The translations under genes and the position numbers were made by a program. Shown here one piece after another: positions 1 through 6,588 of a DNA stretch of 6,874 nt; positions within the stretch are counted from its first letter, which is position 1; each line of letters opens with the position of its first letter. The notes beneath the pieces are model-generated. The model was not told the DNA's origin. It worked only from the letters and a program-made list of their open reading frames with translations, and did no database searches. Origin of the DNA: Verrucomicrobiia bacterium (GTDB lineage: Bacteria; Verrucomicrobiota; Verrucomicrobiia; Verrucomicrobiales; Akkermansiaceae); the NCBI GenBank assembly GCA_947460915.1, contig CANHKJ010000167.1:1-6874 (forward strand), read 5' to 3'.

Positions 1-1
1 C

Positions 2-739
2 ATGCACTGCATTGAACGCGCCGAGACGCCCTACCAACGCATCGAGGTTTGGAAATCCGCTCATCAAGTAGAATTCCGCGTGCAACAAGCCGTGCATGCT
101 TGGTGGCATCGCCAACGCTTTCTCACCGGCCTCGCTTGGGATAACATGATCGCCGCCTGCCTGCTTCGTCCTGCTGGCCCGCCACACTCGATCCTCATGC
201 TCGGTCTCGCTGGCGGCACAACCTTTCGCGCGCTGCGCCGACTTCTGCCCGATGTCGCACTCACAGCTGTTGATATCGATGGACCATGCATCGATCTTGC
301 ACGCAAGCACATGCACCTTGATGATCTCCAGTGCACCATTCACATCGCCGATGCTTATCAGTGGATTCACCAATGCAGCAAAACCTATGACGTCGTTATT
401 GATGATGTCTACCTCGCTGGTTCGCACGATGTTTATCGCCCAGGCTCGTGGAATGAAAAAAATCTGCTAGACCTCAAGAAGCTCGTCTCACCAGACGGAC
501 TATTGCTCACCAATCTCATTCGCGGAGCAGGTCATCGCAACCTTCAGTCACAGATCCGAAAACTTTTCCGCGAACATTTTCCCTCAGCCAAAGAAGTCCG
601 CACCCCCAGCGGACTAAACGAGACACTTTGCGGCGGCGATACCATCCTAGGGGCCGCCGCACTTCAGCAATGGCGTGAGCATTTTTCTTCATCGCGCGAT
701 CGCGATTTGTGGGATATCATTTCCGTACGTAAACTTTAG
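2..739 (+). CDS. Spermidine-synthase-like AdoMet-dependent enzyme (orphan, substrate unknown)
   Basis: The 245-residue protein has a class I Rossmann AdoMet-binding fold of the spermidine synthase type. Residues 9-16 (TPYQRIEV) match the N-terminal strand of that family. Motif I is at 64-73 (ILMLGLAGGT), the acidic end of strand 2 is D91/D93 (AVDID), and the acidic loop is at D117. The next motif reads YDVVIDDVY (129-137), where true aminopropyltransferases carry a D-x-[ST]-D-P type sequence. Polyamine synthesis is therefore doubtful, and the protein fits the broad 'spermidine synthase-like' or small methyltransferase group better. The ATG is the second base of the window, so a start further upstream cannot be excluded, although family members often begin close to the TPYQ strand. 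It lies 11 nt upstream of a second AdoMet enzyme, probably in the same operon. No signal peptide or membrane segment is visible, so it should be cytosolic. Confidence 0.8.
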   Translation: MHCIERAETPYQRIEVWKSAHQVEFRVQQAVHAWWHRQRFLTGLAWDNMIAACLLRPAGPPHSILMLGLAGGTTFRALRRLLPDVALTAVDIDGPCIDLARKHMHLDDLQCTIHIADAYQWIHQCSKTYDVVIDDVYLAGSHDVYRPGSWNEKNLLDLKKLVSPDGLLLTNLIRGAGHRNLQSQIRKLFREHFPSAKEVRTPSGLNETLCGGDTILGAAALQQWREHFSSSRDRDLWDIISVRKL

Positions 740-750
740 AAACCCATTTC

Positions 751-2136
751 ATGACCGATTCCGTTGCCGCCATTTACAATCGAGAAGATTACCCATCGAT
801 GAGCCATCCCACAGGCCATCCTAGCATTATGGCCGCCTCTGCGATCTTTGGCGGACTACGCACACCACCCGTGCAGACAAGTCGGATTCTCGAAATTGGC
901 TGCGCCAGCGGACATCACATTCTGCCAATCGCTGCGGCATTTCCTGATGCATCGATCACCGCCATCGATCTCAGTAATCATGCTATCGAGAAAGCAAAAT
1001 CCATCGCCCAAGCAGCCAAAATCTCCAACGCATACTTCCTCTGTGCCGATATCAAAAACTGGCGCCCCTCAGCTCATCAATACGACTACATCATTGCCCA
1101 CGGTTTTTTTTCCTGGGTCGATGATGAGGCAAAGTCGGCGCTGTTAGATATCTGCCAACACGCTCTGACCCCCAATGGCGTTGCGATGATCAGCTACAAT
1201 ACCCAACCCGGTTGGGCGCTGCGACAACCCCTTCGCGAGATGACCAATGCCCTGCGCCACATGCCTGCGTGCAAAGACTCATCCATACTTGCTCTCGAGC
1301 TCATCGAATCAGCCATGGAAGGTACCGATACTGATTACGGAAAATATCTCATCTCTCTCATCAAGGACGCCAAGGCCAAAGGTGAGCAACAACTCAAATT
1401 CGACGACCTCGGTCCCATCAATGACCCTTGTTACTTCAGCCAATTTGTGCAGTGGTGCCAAGCTGCAGGATTGAAATATGTTAGCGAGAGTGACATCGCA
1501 TTAAGCAACCCCGCTATGCTCCCCGAGGGTGCTAAATCGCTACTGCCTAACCTTCGAAATGATCCACTACTTCAGCAGCAACTCGCCGATTTTTTCACCG
1601 GTCGCACCTTTCGCACTAGCTTGATCTGTCGTGCCGATGCTAATCTTTGGCAACCAACATGGGAAGAAGTCGCCGCGTATAGCATTGAGCTACTGATGCC
1701 CATTCCCGCCACAGGAAATCCGATCACTGATCGCATCGCCGAAGTCATTCATCAAGTACAGCCCGACTGTGTCCCCATTCGCGAACTCCTCGCAGACATT
1801 CAAACATGCGATCCCGAGCAAGCGGTCACCGTCATACTCCAGCTCGCCCAACTCGGCATTCTACGCCTGCGCAGTGTCCCCTACCGCAGCCTGAAATCCA
1901 TGCCCGAGCATCCACGACTCTCGCTGTTAAATGAGCATTATCTCAAGGCCGGATTGTCCATCGTCGACGCCTTGCACAACCCCTGCAAAATTGCACCAGC
2001 TGATCGAAAAGTATTACTCTACTGCAATGGTATCAACTCCTTTGAAGACATCATGCGTCAGTGCAATGATGAAAAACAAGTGCAGTCTACCCACGAACTC
2101 CTTCAGTTCATGAATGATCGCGGTCTGCTGTGCTAG
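751..2136 (+). CDS. Class I SAM methyltransferase with PF10119-type regulatory domain (PKMT-like)
   Basis: This 461-residue protein appears to have three parts. The N-terminal Rossmann methyltransferase (about 40-160) has motif I ILEIGCASG (46-54), AIDLS with D73, and CADI with D100. The middle part matches the methyltransferase regulatory family: HGFFSWV (117-123), YNTQPGW (149-155) and FFTGRTFRTSLICR (281-294), the last resembling the family's F-x-N-R-x-F-R-x-T-L-L-C element. The C-terminal region (about 310-461) resembles the winged-helix tail of protein-lysine methyltransferases. In Rickettsia, proteins of this architecture methylate lysines of outer-membrane protein OmpB; the substrate here is unknown. 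The start ATG follows the previous stop by 11 nt with no Shine-Dalgarno sequence, and the next in-frame Met (residue 17) falls after the conserved YNREDYP segment, so 751 is preferred. The last 29 bp overlap the 3' end of the convergent transporter gene. Family assignment is firm; the activity is inferred. Confidence 0.87.
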   Translation: MTDSVAAIYNREDYPSMSHPTGHPSIMAASAIFGGLRTPPVQTSRILEIGCASGHHILPIAAAFPDASITAIDLSNHAIEKAKSIAQAAKISNAYFLCADIKNWRPSAHQYDYIIAHGFFSWVDDEAKSALLDICQHALTPNGVAMISYNTQPGWALRQPLREMTNALRHMPACKDSSILALELIESAMEGTDTDYGKYLISLIKDAKAKGEQQLKFDDLGPINDPCYFSQFVQWCQAAGLKYVSESDIALSNPAMLPEGAKSLLPNLRNDPLLQQQLADFFTGRTFRTSLICRADANLWQPTWEEVAAYSIELLMPIPATGNPITDRIAEVIHQVQPDCVPIRELLADIQTCDPEQAVTVILQLAQLGILRLRSVPYRSLKSMPEHPRLSLLNEHYLKAGLSIVDALHNPCKIAPADRKVLLYCNGINSFEDIMRQCNDEKQVQSTHELLQFMNDRGLLC

Positions 2137-3082
2137 TCGCGCTGCGACTCCAATACCAGGCAAGAAAACTGCCAATCAAGCAGTGAAACACAGCGGAGAT
2201 CGCAGCAGGAATCGGAGCCAGCGGCATCGCCGCAAAATGCGTCTTCGCAAGAGCCGCACCCAGCCCACTATTCTGCATCCCCACTTCCACTGATACCGTG
2301 CGGCATTGCGCCACGTCACAACCGCAAAGTTTTGCTACTACATAGCCCAAGCCAAATCCGATCCCATGCAAGGCAAACACCGCCGCAAACAAAGTCCAAC
2401 CCGCCTGAGCGATGGATGCTTTTCCTCCCGCCACAATGCTCCCCACCACCAGCACAATCAATACCACACTCACCATTGGTCCAACCGAACCAACAGCCTC
2501 TCGCACGGCATCGCGATAACGATTTTTTTCCACCAAGTGATTGATCACCAATCCTAACAGCAAAGGAATCAACACGATCTCAATCATCGAACCAAACAAA
2601 TCCCACGCATTCACATTCATCGCCTGCCCTGCCAACCATTTCGTCAAAAGCGGCGTCATTGCCACCGCTAGAAACGTCGAGCACATGGTCAACAAAACGC
2701 TCAACGCCACGTTCGCGCGCGCGAGATAACAAATGACATTCGATGCCGTGCCTCCCGGGCAACAACCCACCAAGATCAGGCCAAGAGCCAACTCCTTCGG
2801 CAAACCAAACGCCATCCCTGATACCAATGCCGCCAAGGGCATGATCAAAAATTGTGCCGCCACACCTAACAGAATCATCCGCGGATGCTTGGCGACTTCC
2901 ACAAAATCCGCAAAGCGCAGAGTCAGCCCCATGCCTAACATAATCACGCCAAGTCCCCTCGCGATCCACGGCTGAAACCACGTCCACTGCTGCGGAGCCA
3001 GCCATGCCCACAGACAACCCAGCACGATCCATAATGGAAACCATTCACTGAAACGTTGAAAAAATCGATACATCATACTCAT
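2108..3082 (-). CDS. Bile acid:sodium symporter (BASS) family transporter
   Basis: This is a 324-residue polytopic inner-membrane protein with about ten hydrophobic segments and the full length of bacterial ASBT homologues. Hallmarks are LGMGLTL (49-55), the crossover GCCPGGTASN (106-115) and EVGMQNSGLG (266-275). Residues matching both sodium sites known from the Neisseria ASBT structure are present: S114, N115, S128, T132 and E266 for site 1, and Q77, E266, V267, M269 and Q270 for site 2. It is therefore probably a working sodium-coupled importer of an organic anion. Bile acid itself is unlikely for an environmental organism, and family members also carry pantoate and other carboxylates. 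The start lies 6 nt after the peptidase stop, which indicates co-transcription. ATGs at codons 3 and 4 are alternatives, and no Shine-Dalgarno sequence separates them. The C-terminal tail overlaps the convergent methyltransferase gene by 29 bp. Confidence 0.92.
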   Translation of the reverse strand: MSMMYRFFQRFSEWFPLWIVLGCLWAWLAPQQWTWFQPWIARGLGVIMLGMGLTLRFADFVEVAKHPRMILLGVAAQFLIMPLAALVSGMAFGLPKELALGLILVGCCPGGTASNVICYLARANVALSVLLTMCSTFLAVAMTPLLTKWLAGQAMNVNAWDLFGSMIEIVLIPLLLGLVINHLVEKNRYRDAVREAVGSVGPMVSVVLIVLVVGSIVAGGKASIAQAGWTLFAAVFALHGIGFGLGYVVAKLCGCDVAQCRTVSVEVGMQNSGLGAALAKTHFAAMPLAPIPAAISAVFHCLIGSFLAWYWSRSATSTADRDHS

Positions 3083-3088
3083 TGCACG

Positions 3089-5125
3089 TTACGGATTCAT
3101 CAAATGCTCGCGGAAGAAATCCACTCGCTTGCGTTGCATCGAACGAGATTCGCCGCAACCATGCCCACCACCTGGCACCACGATCATTTCGTAATCTTTG
3201 TCCGCTTTCATCAGAGCATTGGCAACCTGCATCGTCGATGCCGGATCCACATTGGTATCCAGCTCTCCAACGGTCAGTAACAACGCACCCTGCAAGCGCG
3301 CAGCGTGCGTTACGTTCGAGTTATCCGCATATTCTGGTCCTACTGGCCAATCCATCCACTGCTCATTCCACCAAATTTTATCCATGCGGTTGTCATGACA
3401 GCCACAATCTGCCGCCGCCGCTTTGTAAAAATCACCATGAAACAACAGCGCGCCTAACGCATTTTGACCACCTGCTGAACCTCCGAAAATCCCCACCCGT
3501 GTCAGATCCATCGCCGGATATTTTGCCGCAGCCGCCTTCATCCAAGCGATGCGATCAGGGAATCCGGCGTCCTTGAGGTTCTTGTAACATTCGTCATGAA
3601 ACTTCTTGCCACGATGCGCCGTTCCACGCCCATCGATTTGCACTGTGATGAAACCATGTGCGGCCACTTCACTCTGCGGTGCCAGCCATGCGCTCCAGCT
3701 CTTACGCACAAATGCATCCTGCGGCCCTGCGTAAATGTATTCCACCACAGGATACTTTTTCGCGGGATCATAGTCTGGCGGAAAAATGATCGTGCCGAAT
3801 ATATCAAAGCTTCCATCGCGATCCTTGGCCGTAAAGGGCACGGGCAATTGCCACTGTTTTTTCAATTCTATCGCATCCGCCACAGCCAAAGTTTTTATCA
3901 ATTTCCCATCCGCCGTGCGTCGCAGTTCATACACTGGTGGTGAATCAATGCGTGACCAACGACAAACATAGTAATTCCCCTGCGCCGAAAAAACCGGACG
4001 CTCATGTGCTCCATCCGCACTCGTCAATGGCACCGCTTTCCCCGAATCCAAATGCACCATTACGTAATGCTCAAAGTAAGGGTCCTGATGTGGATAACAC
4101 CCACAGGCCTCCACCAACACCGTGCGATTTTCATCATCCACATGCAGCACTTTTTTCACCAACCACTCGCCCTTGGTCAGTTGCTTTTTTACTTTTCCTG
4201 TTAGACCATCATACAAATACAAATGATTCCATCCATCGCGCTCCGAGAGCCATAGAATTTCATCACCGCCCTTGAGATCACGCCGATAGCCATAGCCATA
4301 CACATAGATGAAAGTCTTGCTCTCCTCGCCGATCAATACCCGCTGTGATTGATTGACTGCATTCATCTCGACCACATAATACTTGCCAAAACCACGTTCA
4401 ATATACTCGTAGGTCAAGCGCTGAGAGTCGCCTCGCCACGCCACACGATTCACCGAAAATGGATTCGGAATCAAAGTCGGATCTGCCGCCAGAGGTGCAC
4501 TCCCATCCACCGCAAAAATCCATGGCAACGATACCGTAATCTCATCGCCCGGCTTCGGATAGTCCACCGTAAATGTCTCTGGCTGCAATTGCTTCTCGGG
4601 TGATGACCTCACATATGTCACCTTCCGAGGTGCCACCTCCTTCGCTTTCCACAATTGAAAAAATTGCGAATTAGGAGACCAATACGCCACGCCTCGAAAT
4701 ACCCCCGCCTCATCTGACTTCGCCATGACCTTTTCGGTTCCCGCTTTCAGATCCTTCAATACCACCTCGCCCTCGCGTAAGATCACGTCCCACTTGCCGT
4801 CGCTAGAACGATTGTTCTCGTAGCCAGGGCGACCGATTTGCCGATCTCGTCGCTCCTCTGGCAACTTAGGCACCGCCTCTTGCACCACACTCTCTTGATT
4901 CGTAGTCAGATCCAGACGCGTCACGATCGCCTTACCTTGAGCATCCTCCGTTTGATAGAAAAACTGCTTCTCATCACCGCTCCAGCCATATGTGATTTTT
5001 TCATTTAACACTTTGGCCCGCGACTTTGAGTAGGCAGCACCCGTGATTTGCTCAAATTCGTTCGTGCCCTCATGCTTCGCAGCAACTGGCAACATCAATA
5101 CCCCAGCAATGATCAAAAAACGCAT
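3089..5125 (-). CDS. Exported S9 family peptidase (prolyl oligopeptidase / DPP4-like)
   Basis: The chosen start is the ATG at 5125, giving 678 residues. The frame stays open to a TTG at 5164 (691 residues), but the first ATG opens directly into a good signal peptide (MRFLIIAGVLMLPVAA, cleavage before KH), so the product is periplasmic or exported. Numbering below uses the 691-residue form. Residues about 50-430 form the DPP4-type beta-propeller (PF00930-like); YWSP (161-164) and DYPKPG (201-206) align with human DPP4. Residues about 440-691 are the alpha/beta-hydrolase domain (PF00326) with nucleophile S563 in GGSAGG, D636 in ELDTNV, H668 in GGGHG, and oxyanion Y478 in YIYAGP. The segment DCGCHDNRMDKIWWNE (586-601) marks a subfamily I recall as common in environmental bacteria. 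The DW-x-x-EE segment that binds the substrate N-terminus in DPP4 is not recognisable, so dipeptidyl specificity is unproven. The BASS transporter follows 6 nt downstream. Confidence 0.9.
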   Translation of the reverse strand: MRFLIIAGVLMLPVAAKHEGTNEFEQITGAAYSKSRAKVLNEKITYGWSGDEKQFFYQTEDAQGKAIVTRLDLTTNQESVVQEAVPKLPEERRDRQIGRPGYENNRSSDGKWDVILREGEVVLKDLKAGTEKVMAKSDEAGVFRGVAYWSPNSQFFQLWKAKEVAPRKVTYVRSSPEKQLQPETFTVDYPKPGDEITVSLPWIFAVDGSAPLAADPTLIPNPFSVNRVAWRGDSQRLTYEYIERGFGKYYVVEMNAVNQSQRVLIGEESKTFIYVYGYGYRRDLKGGDEILWLSERDGWNHLYLYDGLTGKVKKQLTKGEWLVKKVLHVDDENRTVLVEACGCYPHQDPYFEHYVMVHLDSGKAVPLTSADGAHERPVFSAQGNYYVCRWSRIDSPPVYELRRTADGKLIKTLAVADAIELKKQWQLPVPFTAKDRDGSFDIFGTIIFPPDYDPAKKYPVVEYIYAGPQDAFVRKSWSAWLAPQSEVAAHGFITVQIDGRGTAHRGKKFHDECYKNLKDAGFPDRIAWMKAAAAKYPAMDLTRVGIFGGSAGGQNALGALLFHGDFYKAAAADCGCHDNRMDKIWWNEQWMDWPVGPEYADNSNVTHAARLQGALLLTVGELDTNVDPASTMQVANALMKADKDYEMIVVPGGGHGCGESRSMQRKRVDFFREHLMNP

Positions 5126-5268
5126 GCACCAAATACAAGCCCAAGCAGCGAAACATTTCAACAACCCATCTGAGAAAAATCGTCAATCGTCCCCCATGGC
5201 TTCATCGCCAACAATGGATCATTCAAAATTCAACTTCCCAGCCAGCCGCGCCCATGCTAGATTGCGAA
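5126..5268. promoter_or_regulatory. Divergent intergenic region with weak promoter candidates
   Basis: This short spacer must carry start signals for the leftward peptidase-transporter pair and the rightward deacetylase. On the plus strand, TGCTAGATT (5255-5263) reads as an extended -10 element. A transcript starting about 6-7 nt later would begin almost exactly at the ATG at 5269, that is, a leaderless or near-leaderless mRNA. On the minus strand, TTGACG (5186 to 5181) is a good -35 match, but the hexamer at the right spacing (TGTTGA, 5163 to 5158) is a poor -10. A start near 5150 would support the peptidase ATG at 5125. There is no obvious operator or long inverted repeat. The assignments are pattern matches only. 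Confidence 0.3.
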
Positions 5269-6465
5269 ATGCGTTCGTTGATCATTACCCTCACTTGCTT
5301 GATCTTTTCCTCACTAGCCCTCTCTGCCCAACAACCTGCGCAGAACGTGAACACCGATGAAGCACCCAAAGCATTACCCGTAGCAACCGAACCCGAAAAA
5401 ATTCCCGACGATGGAGTTCGCGTTGCCATCCTCGGCTACCACGATTTTTCCATAACGCTCAAAGAAACCGAGATGCGCATCAACACGGATAAATTCCGCA
5501 AACAAATGCAAGCACTCAAGGACCAAGGCCTCAGCGTCATCAGCATGCAAGATTTCCAGGCATGGAAACGCGGGGAAAAGACCATCCCACCGCGCTCCGT
5601 TGTCATCACCATCGATGATGGCTGGATATCCGTTTACACCGATGCCTACCCCATCCTCAAAGAATTTGGCTACCCCTTCACCGTTTTTCTTTACACCAAA
5701 TACGTCAACGCACAAGGCCGCTCAATGAGCTTTGAGATGATTCAAGAAATGCAAAAAAATGGCTGCTACGTCGGAAATCACAGCACCAGCCACCCCTACC
5801 CCGTTACCGTCAAGTCTCAAAAACGCAAAGGCCCACAGACCTTCGCTTCATTCCTCGAACGCGAAATGGGACAATCGAAAGCATTTCTCGAAAAAAACTT
5901 CAAACAACCCGTCAACACCTACTGCTACCCTGGCGGATTCCACACCGATGAAATGTTCGAGGCCGGCACCCAATATGGCTACGATTTCATGTTCACTGTC
6001 CTCCCAGGAAAAATCAAACGCAGCAGCGATAACAACACCCTTCCCCGCTACATCATCCTCGGCACCTACGATCGGATCTTCGATCTTGCTACGGAATTTC
6101 GCGATGCCGCTGCACCTAAGATCGGCGATGCCAGCGCCCCCGCACAAAAAACCATCGTCCCTGTGCAGCCCGAGCCCGGTGCCGTGGTCAACACCCGCTT
6201 GCCTGTCATCTCCATCGATCTATCTACGATCACCGATATCACTCCCGAGTCTCTCGTCATGCGCATTGCCGGCTTTGGCGATGTCCCCGCCGTCTTTGAC
6301 GAAAACACCAAACAACTCACATGGCAAGTCAACCGCCGCCTGCGCACCGACTCCTGCCAAGTCTCCGTGACATGGAAAGGCAGTGACAAAAAAACGACAG
6401 CTCCGCCCGTGCGCTGGACCTTTGCCATCGACAAAGAAGCAGCCTACCAACCTACTGGTGGCTAA
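5269..6465 (+). CDS. Secreted polysaccharide deacetylase (NodB/PgaB-like) with C-terminal beta-sandwich domain
   Basis: The start at 5269 (398 residues) is preferred over the in-frame ATG at 5254 (403 residues). It begins a clean signal peptide, MRSLIITLTCLIFSSLALSA, with cleavage before QQ, and a candidate -10 lies between the two ATGs. Numbering uses the 403-residue form. A low-complexity linker (26-52) leads to a NodB-type carbohydrate esterase 4 domain: GYHDF (61-65), ITIDDGW (118-124) with presumed base D121 and metal ligand D122, NHSTSH (175-180) with metal ligands H176 and H180, and YCYPGG (223-228) in place of motif 3, without its usual Arg, as in PgaB/IcaB-like members. Residues about 300-395 look like an Ig-like beta-sandwich ending in VRWTFAID, possibly for carbohydrate binding. 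The likely role is metal-dependent removal of N-acetyl groups from an envelope or biofilm polysaccharide in the periplasm. The exact substrate is not readable from sequence. Confidence 0.9.
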   Translation: MRSLIITLTCLIFSSLALSAQQPAQNVNTDEAPKALPVATEPEKIPDDGVRVAILGYHDFSITLKETEMRINTDKFRKQMQALKDQGLSVISMQDFQAWKRGEKTIPPRSVVITIDDGWISVYTDAYPILKEFGYPFTVFLYTKYVNAQGRSMSFEMIQEMQKNGCYVGNHSTSHPYPVTVKSQKRKGPQTFASFLEREMGQSKAFLEKNFKQPVNTYCYPGGFHTDEMFEAGTQYGYDFMFTVLPGKIKRSSDNNTLPRYIILGTYDRIFDLATEFRDAAAPKIGDASAPAQKTIVPVQPEPGAVVNTRLPVISIDLSTITDITPESLVMRIAGFGDVPAVFDENTKQLTWQVNRRLRTDSCQVSVTWKGSDKKTTAPPVRWTFAIDKEAAYQPTGG

Positions 6466-6473
6466 TGCCTCCC

Positions 6474-6496
6474 CCTCGCGGAACGAGGATTTCTGT
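6474..6496 (+). terminator. Candidate weak intrinsic terminator of the deacetylase gene
   Basis: Nine bases after the deacetylase stop, CCTCG (6474-6478) pairs perfectly with CGAGG (6484-6488) around the loop CGGAA. The run ATTTCTGT follows. The stem is short and the T-tract interrupted, so termination would be modest. Its position directly behind the stop codon is the main argument for it. Confidence 0.4.
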
Positions 6497-6509
6497 CCGC
6501 AATTTGAGC

Positions 6510-6547
6510 AAAAAAAACGCCTGCCACTCAATGAAAGCAGCAGGCGT
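6510..6547 (-). terminator. Strong intrinsic terminator for the right-edge minus-strand gene
   Basis: Read on the minus strand, ACGCCTGC (6547 to 6540) pairs perfectly over 8 bp with GCAGGCGT (6524 to 6517). The loop is 15 nt, and the stem runs straight into an uninterrupted T-tract (complement of 6510-6517). The hairpin lies about 41 nt beyond the TAA of the DUF2007-type gene. On the plus strand there is no T-tract after the stem, so it works in one direction only. Confidence 0.88.
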
Positions 6548-6588
6548 GATCATGGTAAAAATGTTACGCTCCTACATCTAAGTCCTTT

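Noticed and set aside
692..711. GCGATCGC-type palindrome, considered as a HIP1-like repeat
   Set aside because: I noticed it only once, inside coding sequence; nothing suggests a repeat family.
2135..2149. Inverted repeat AGTCGC-GCT-GCGACT as a terminator
   Set aside because: The stem is only 6 bp, has no T-tract on either strand, and lies inside the transporter coding region. Noted as a hairpin only.
2580..3044. 154-residue minus-strand open frame inside the transporter gene
   Set aside because: It overlaps the transmembrane core of the BASS protein in a different frame and has no recognisable motif.
3082..3576. 164-residue plus-strand open frame opposite the peptidase gene
   Set aside because: It is rich in His, Pro and Ser, shows no recognisable domain, and lies fully antisense to the strongly supported peptidase catalytic domain. 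It is a shadow frame.
5126..5164. TTG at 5164 as the peptidase start
   Set aside because: It would add 13 residues ahead of a good signal peptide without a Shine-Dalgarno sequence. The ATG at 5125 gives a cleaner export signal.
5759..6370. 203-residue open frame inside the deacetylase gene in another frame
   Set aside because: Its composition (mostly Ser, Pro, Ala, Lys) is typical of an out-of-frame reading. The deacetylase motifs in the main frame explain this region.
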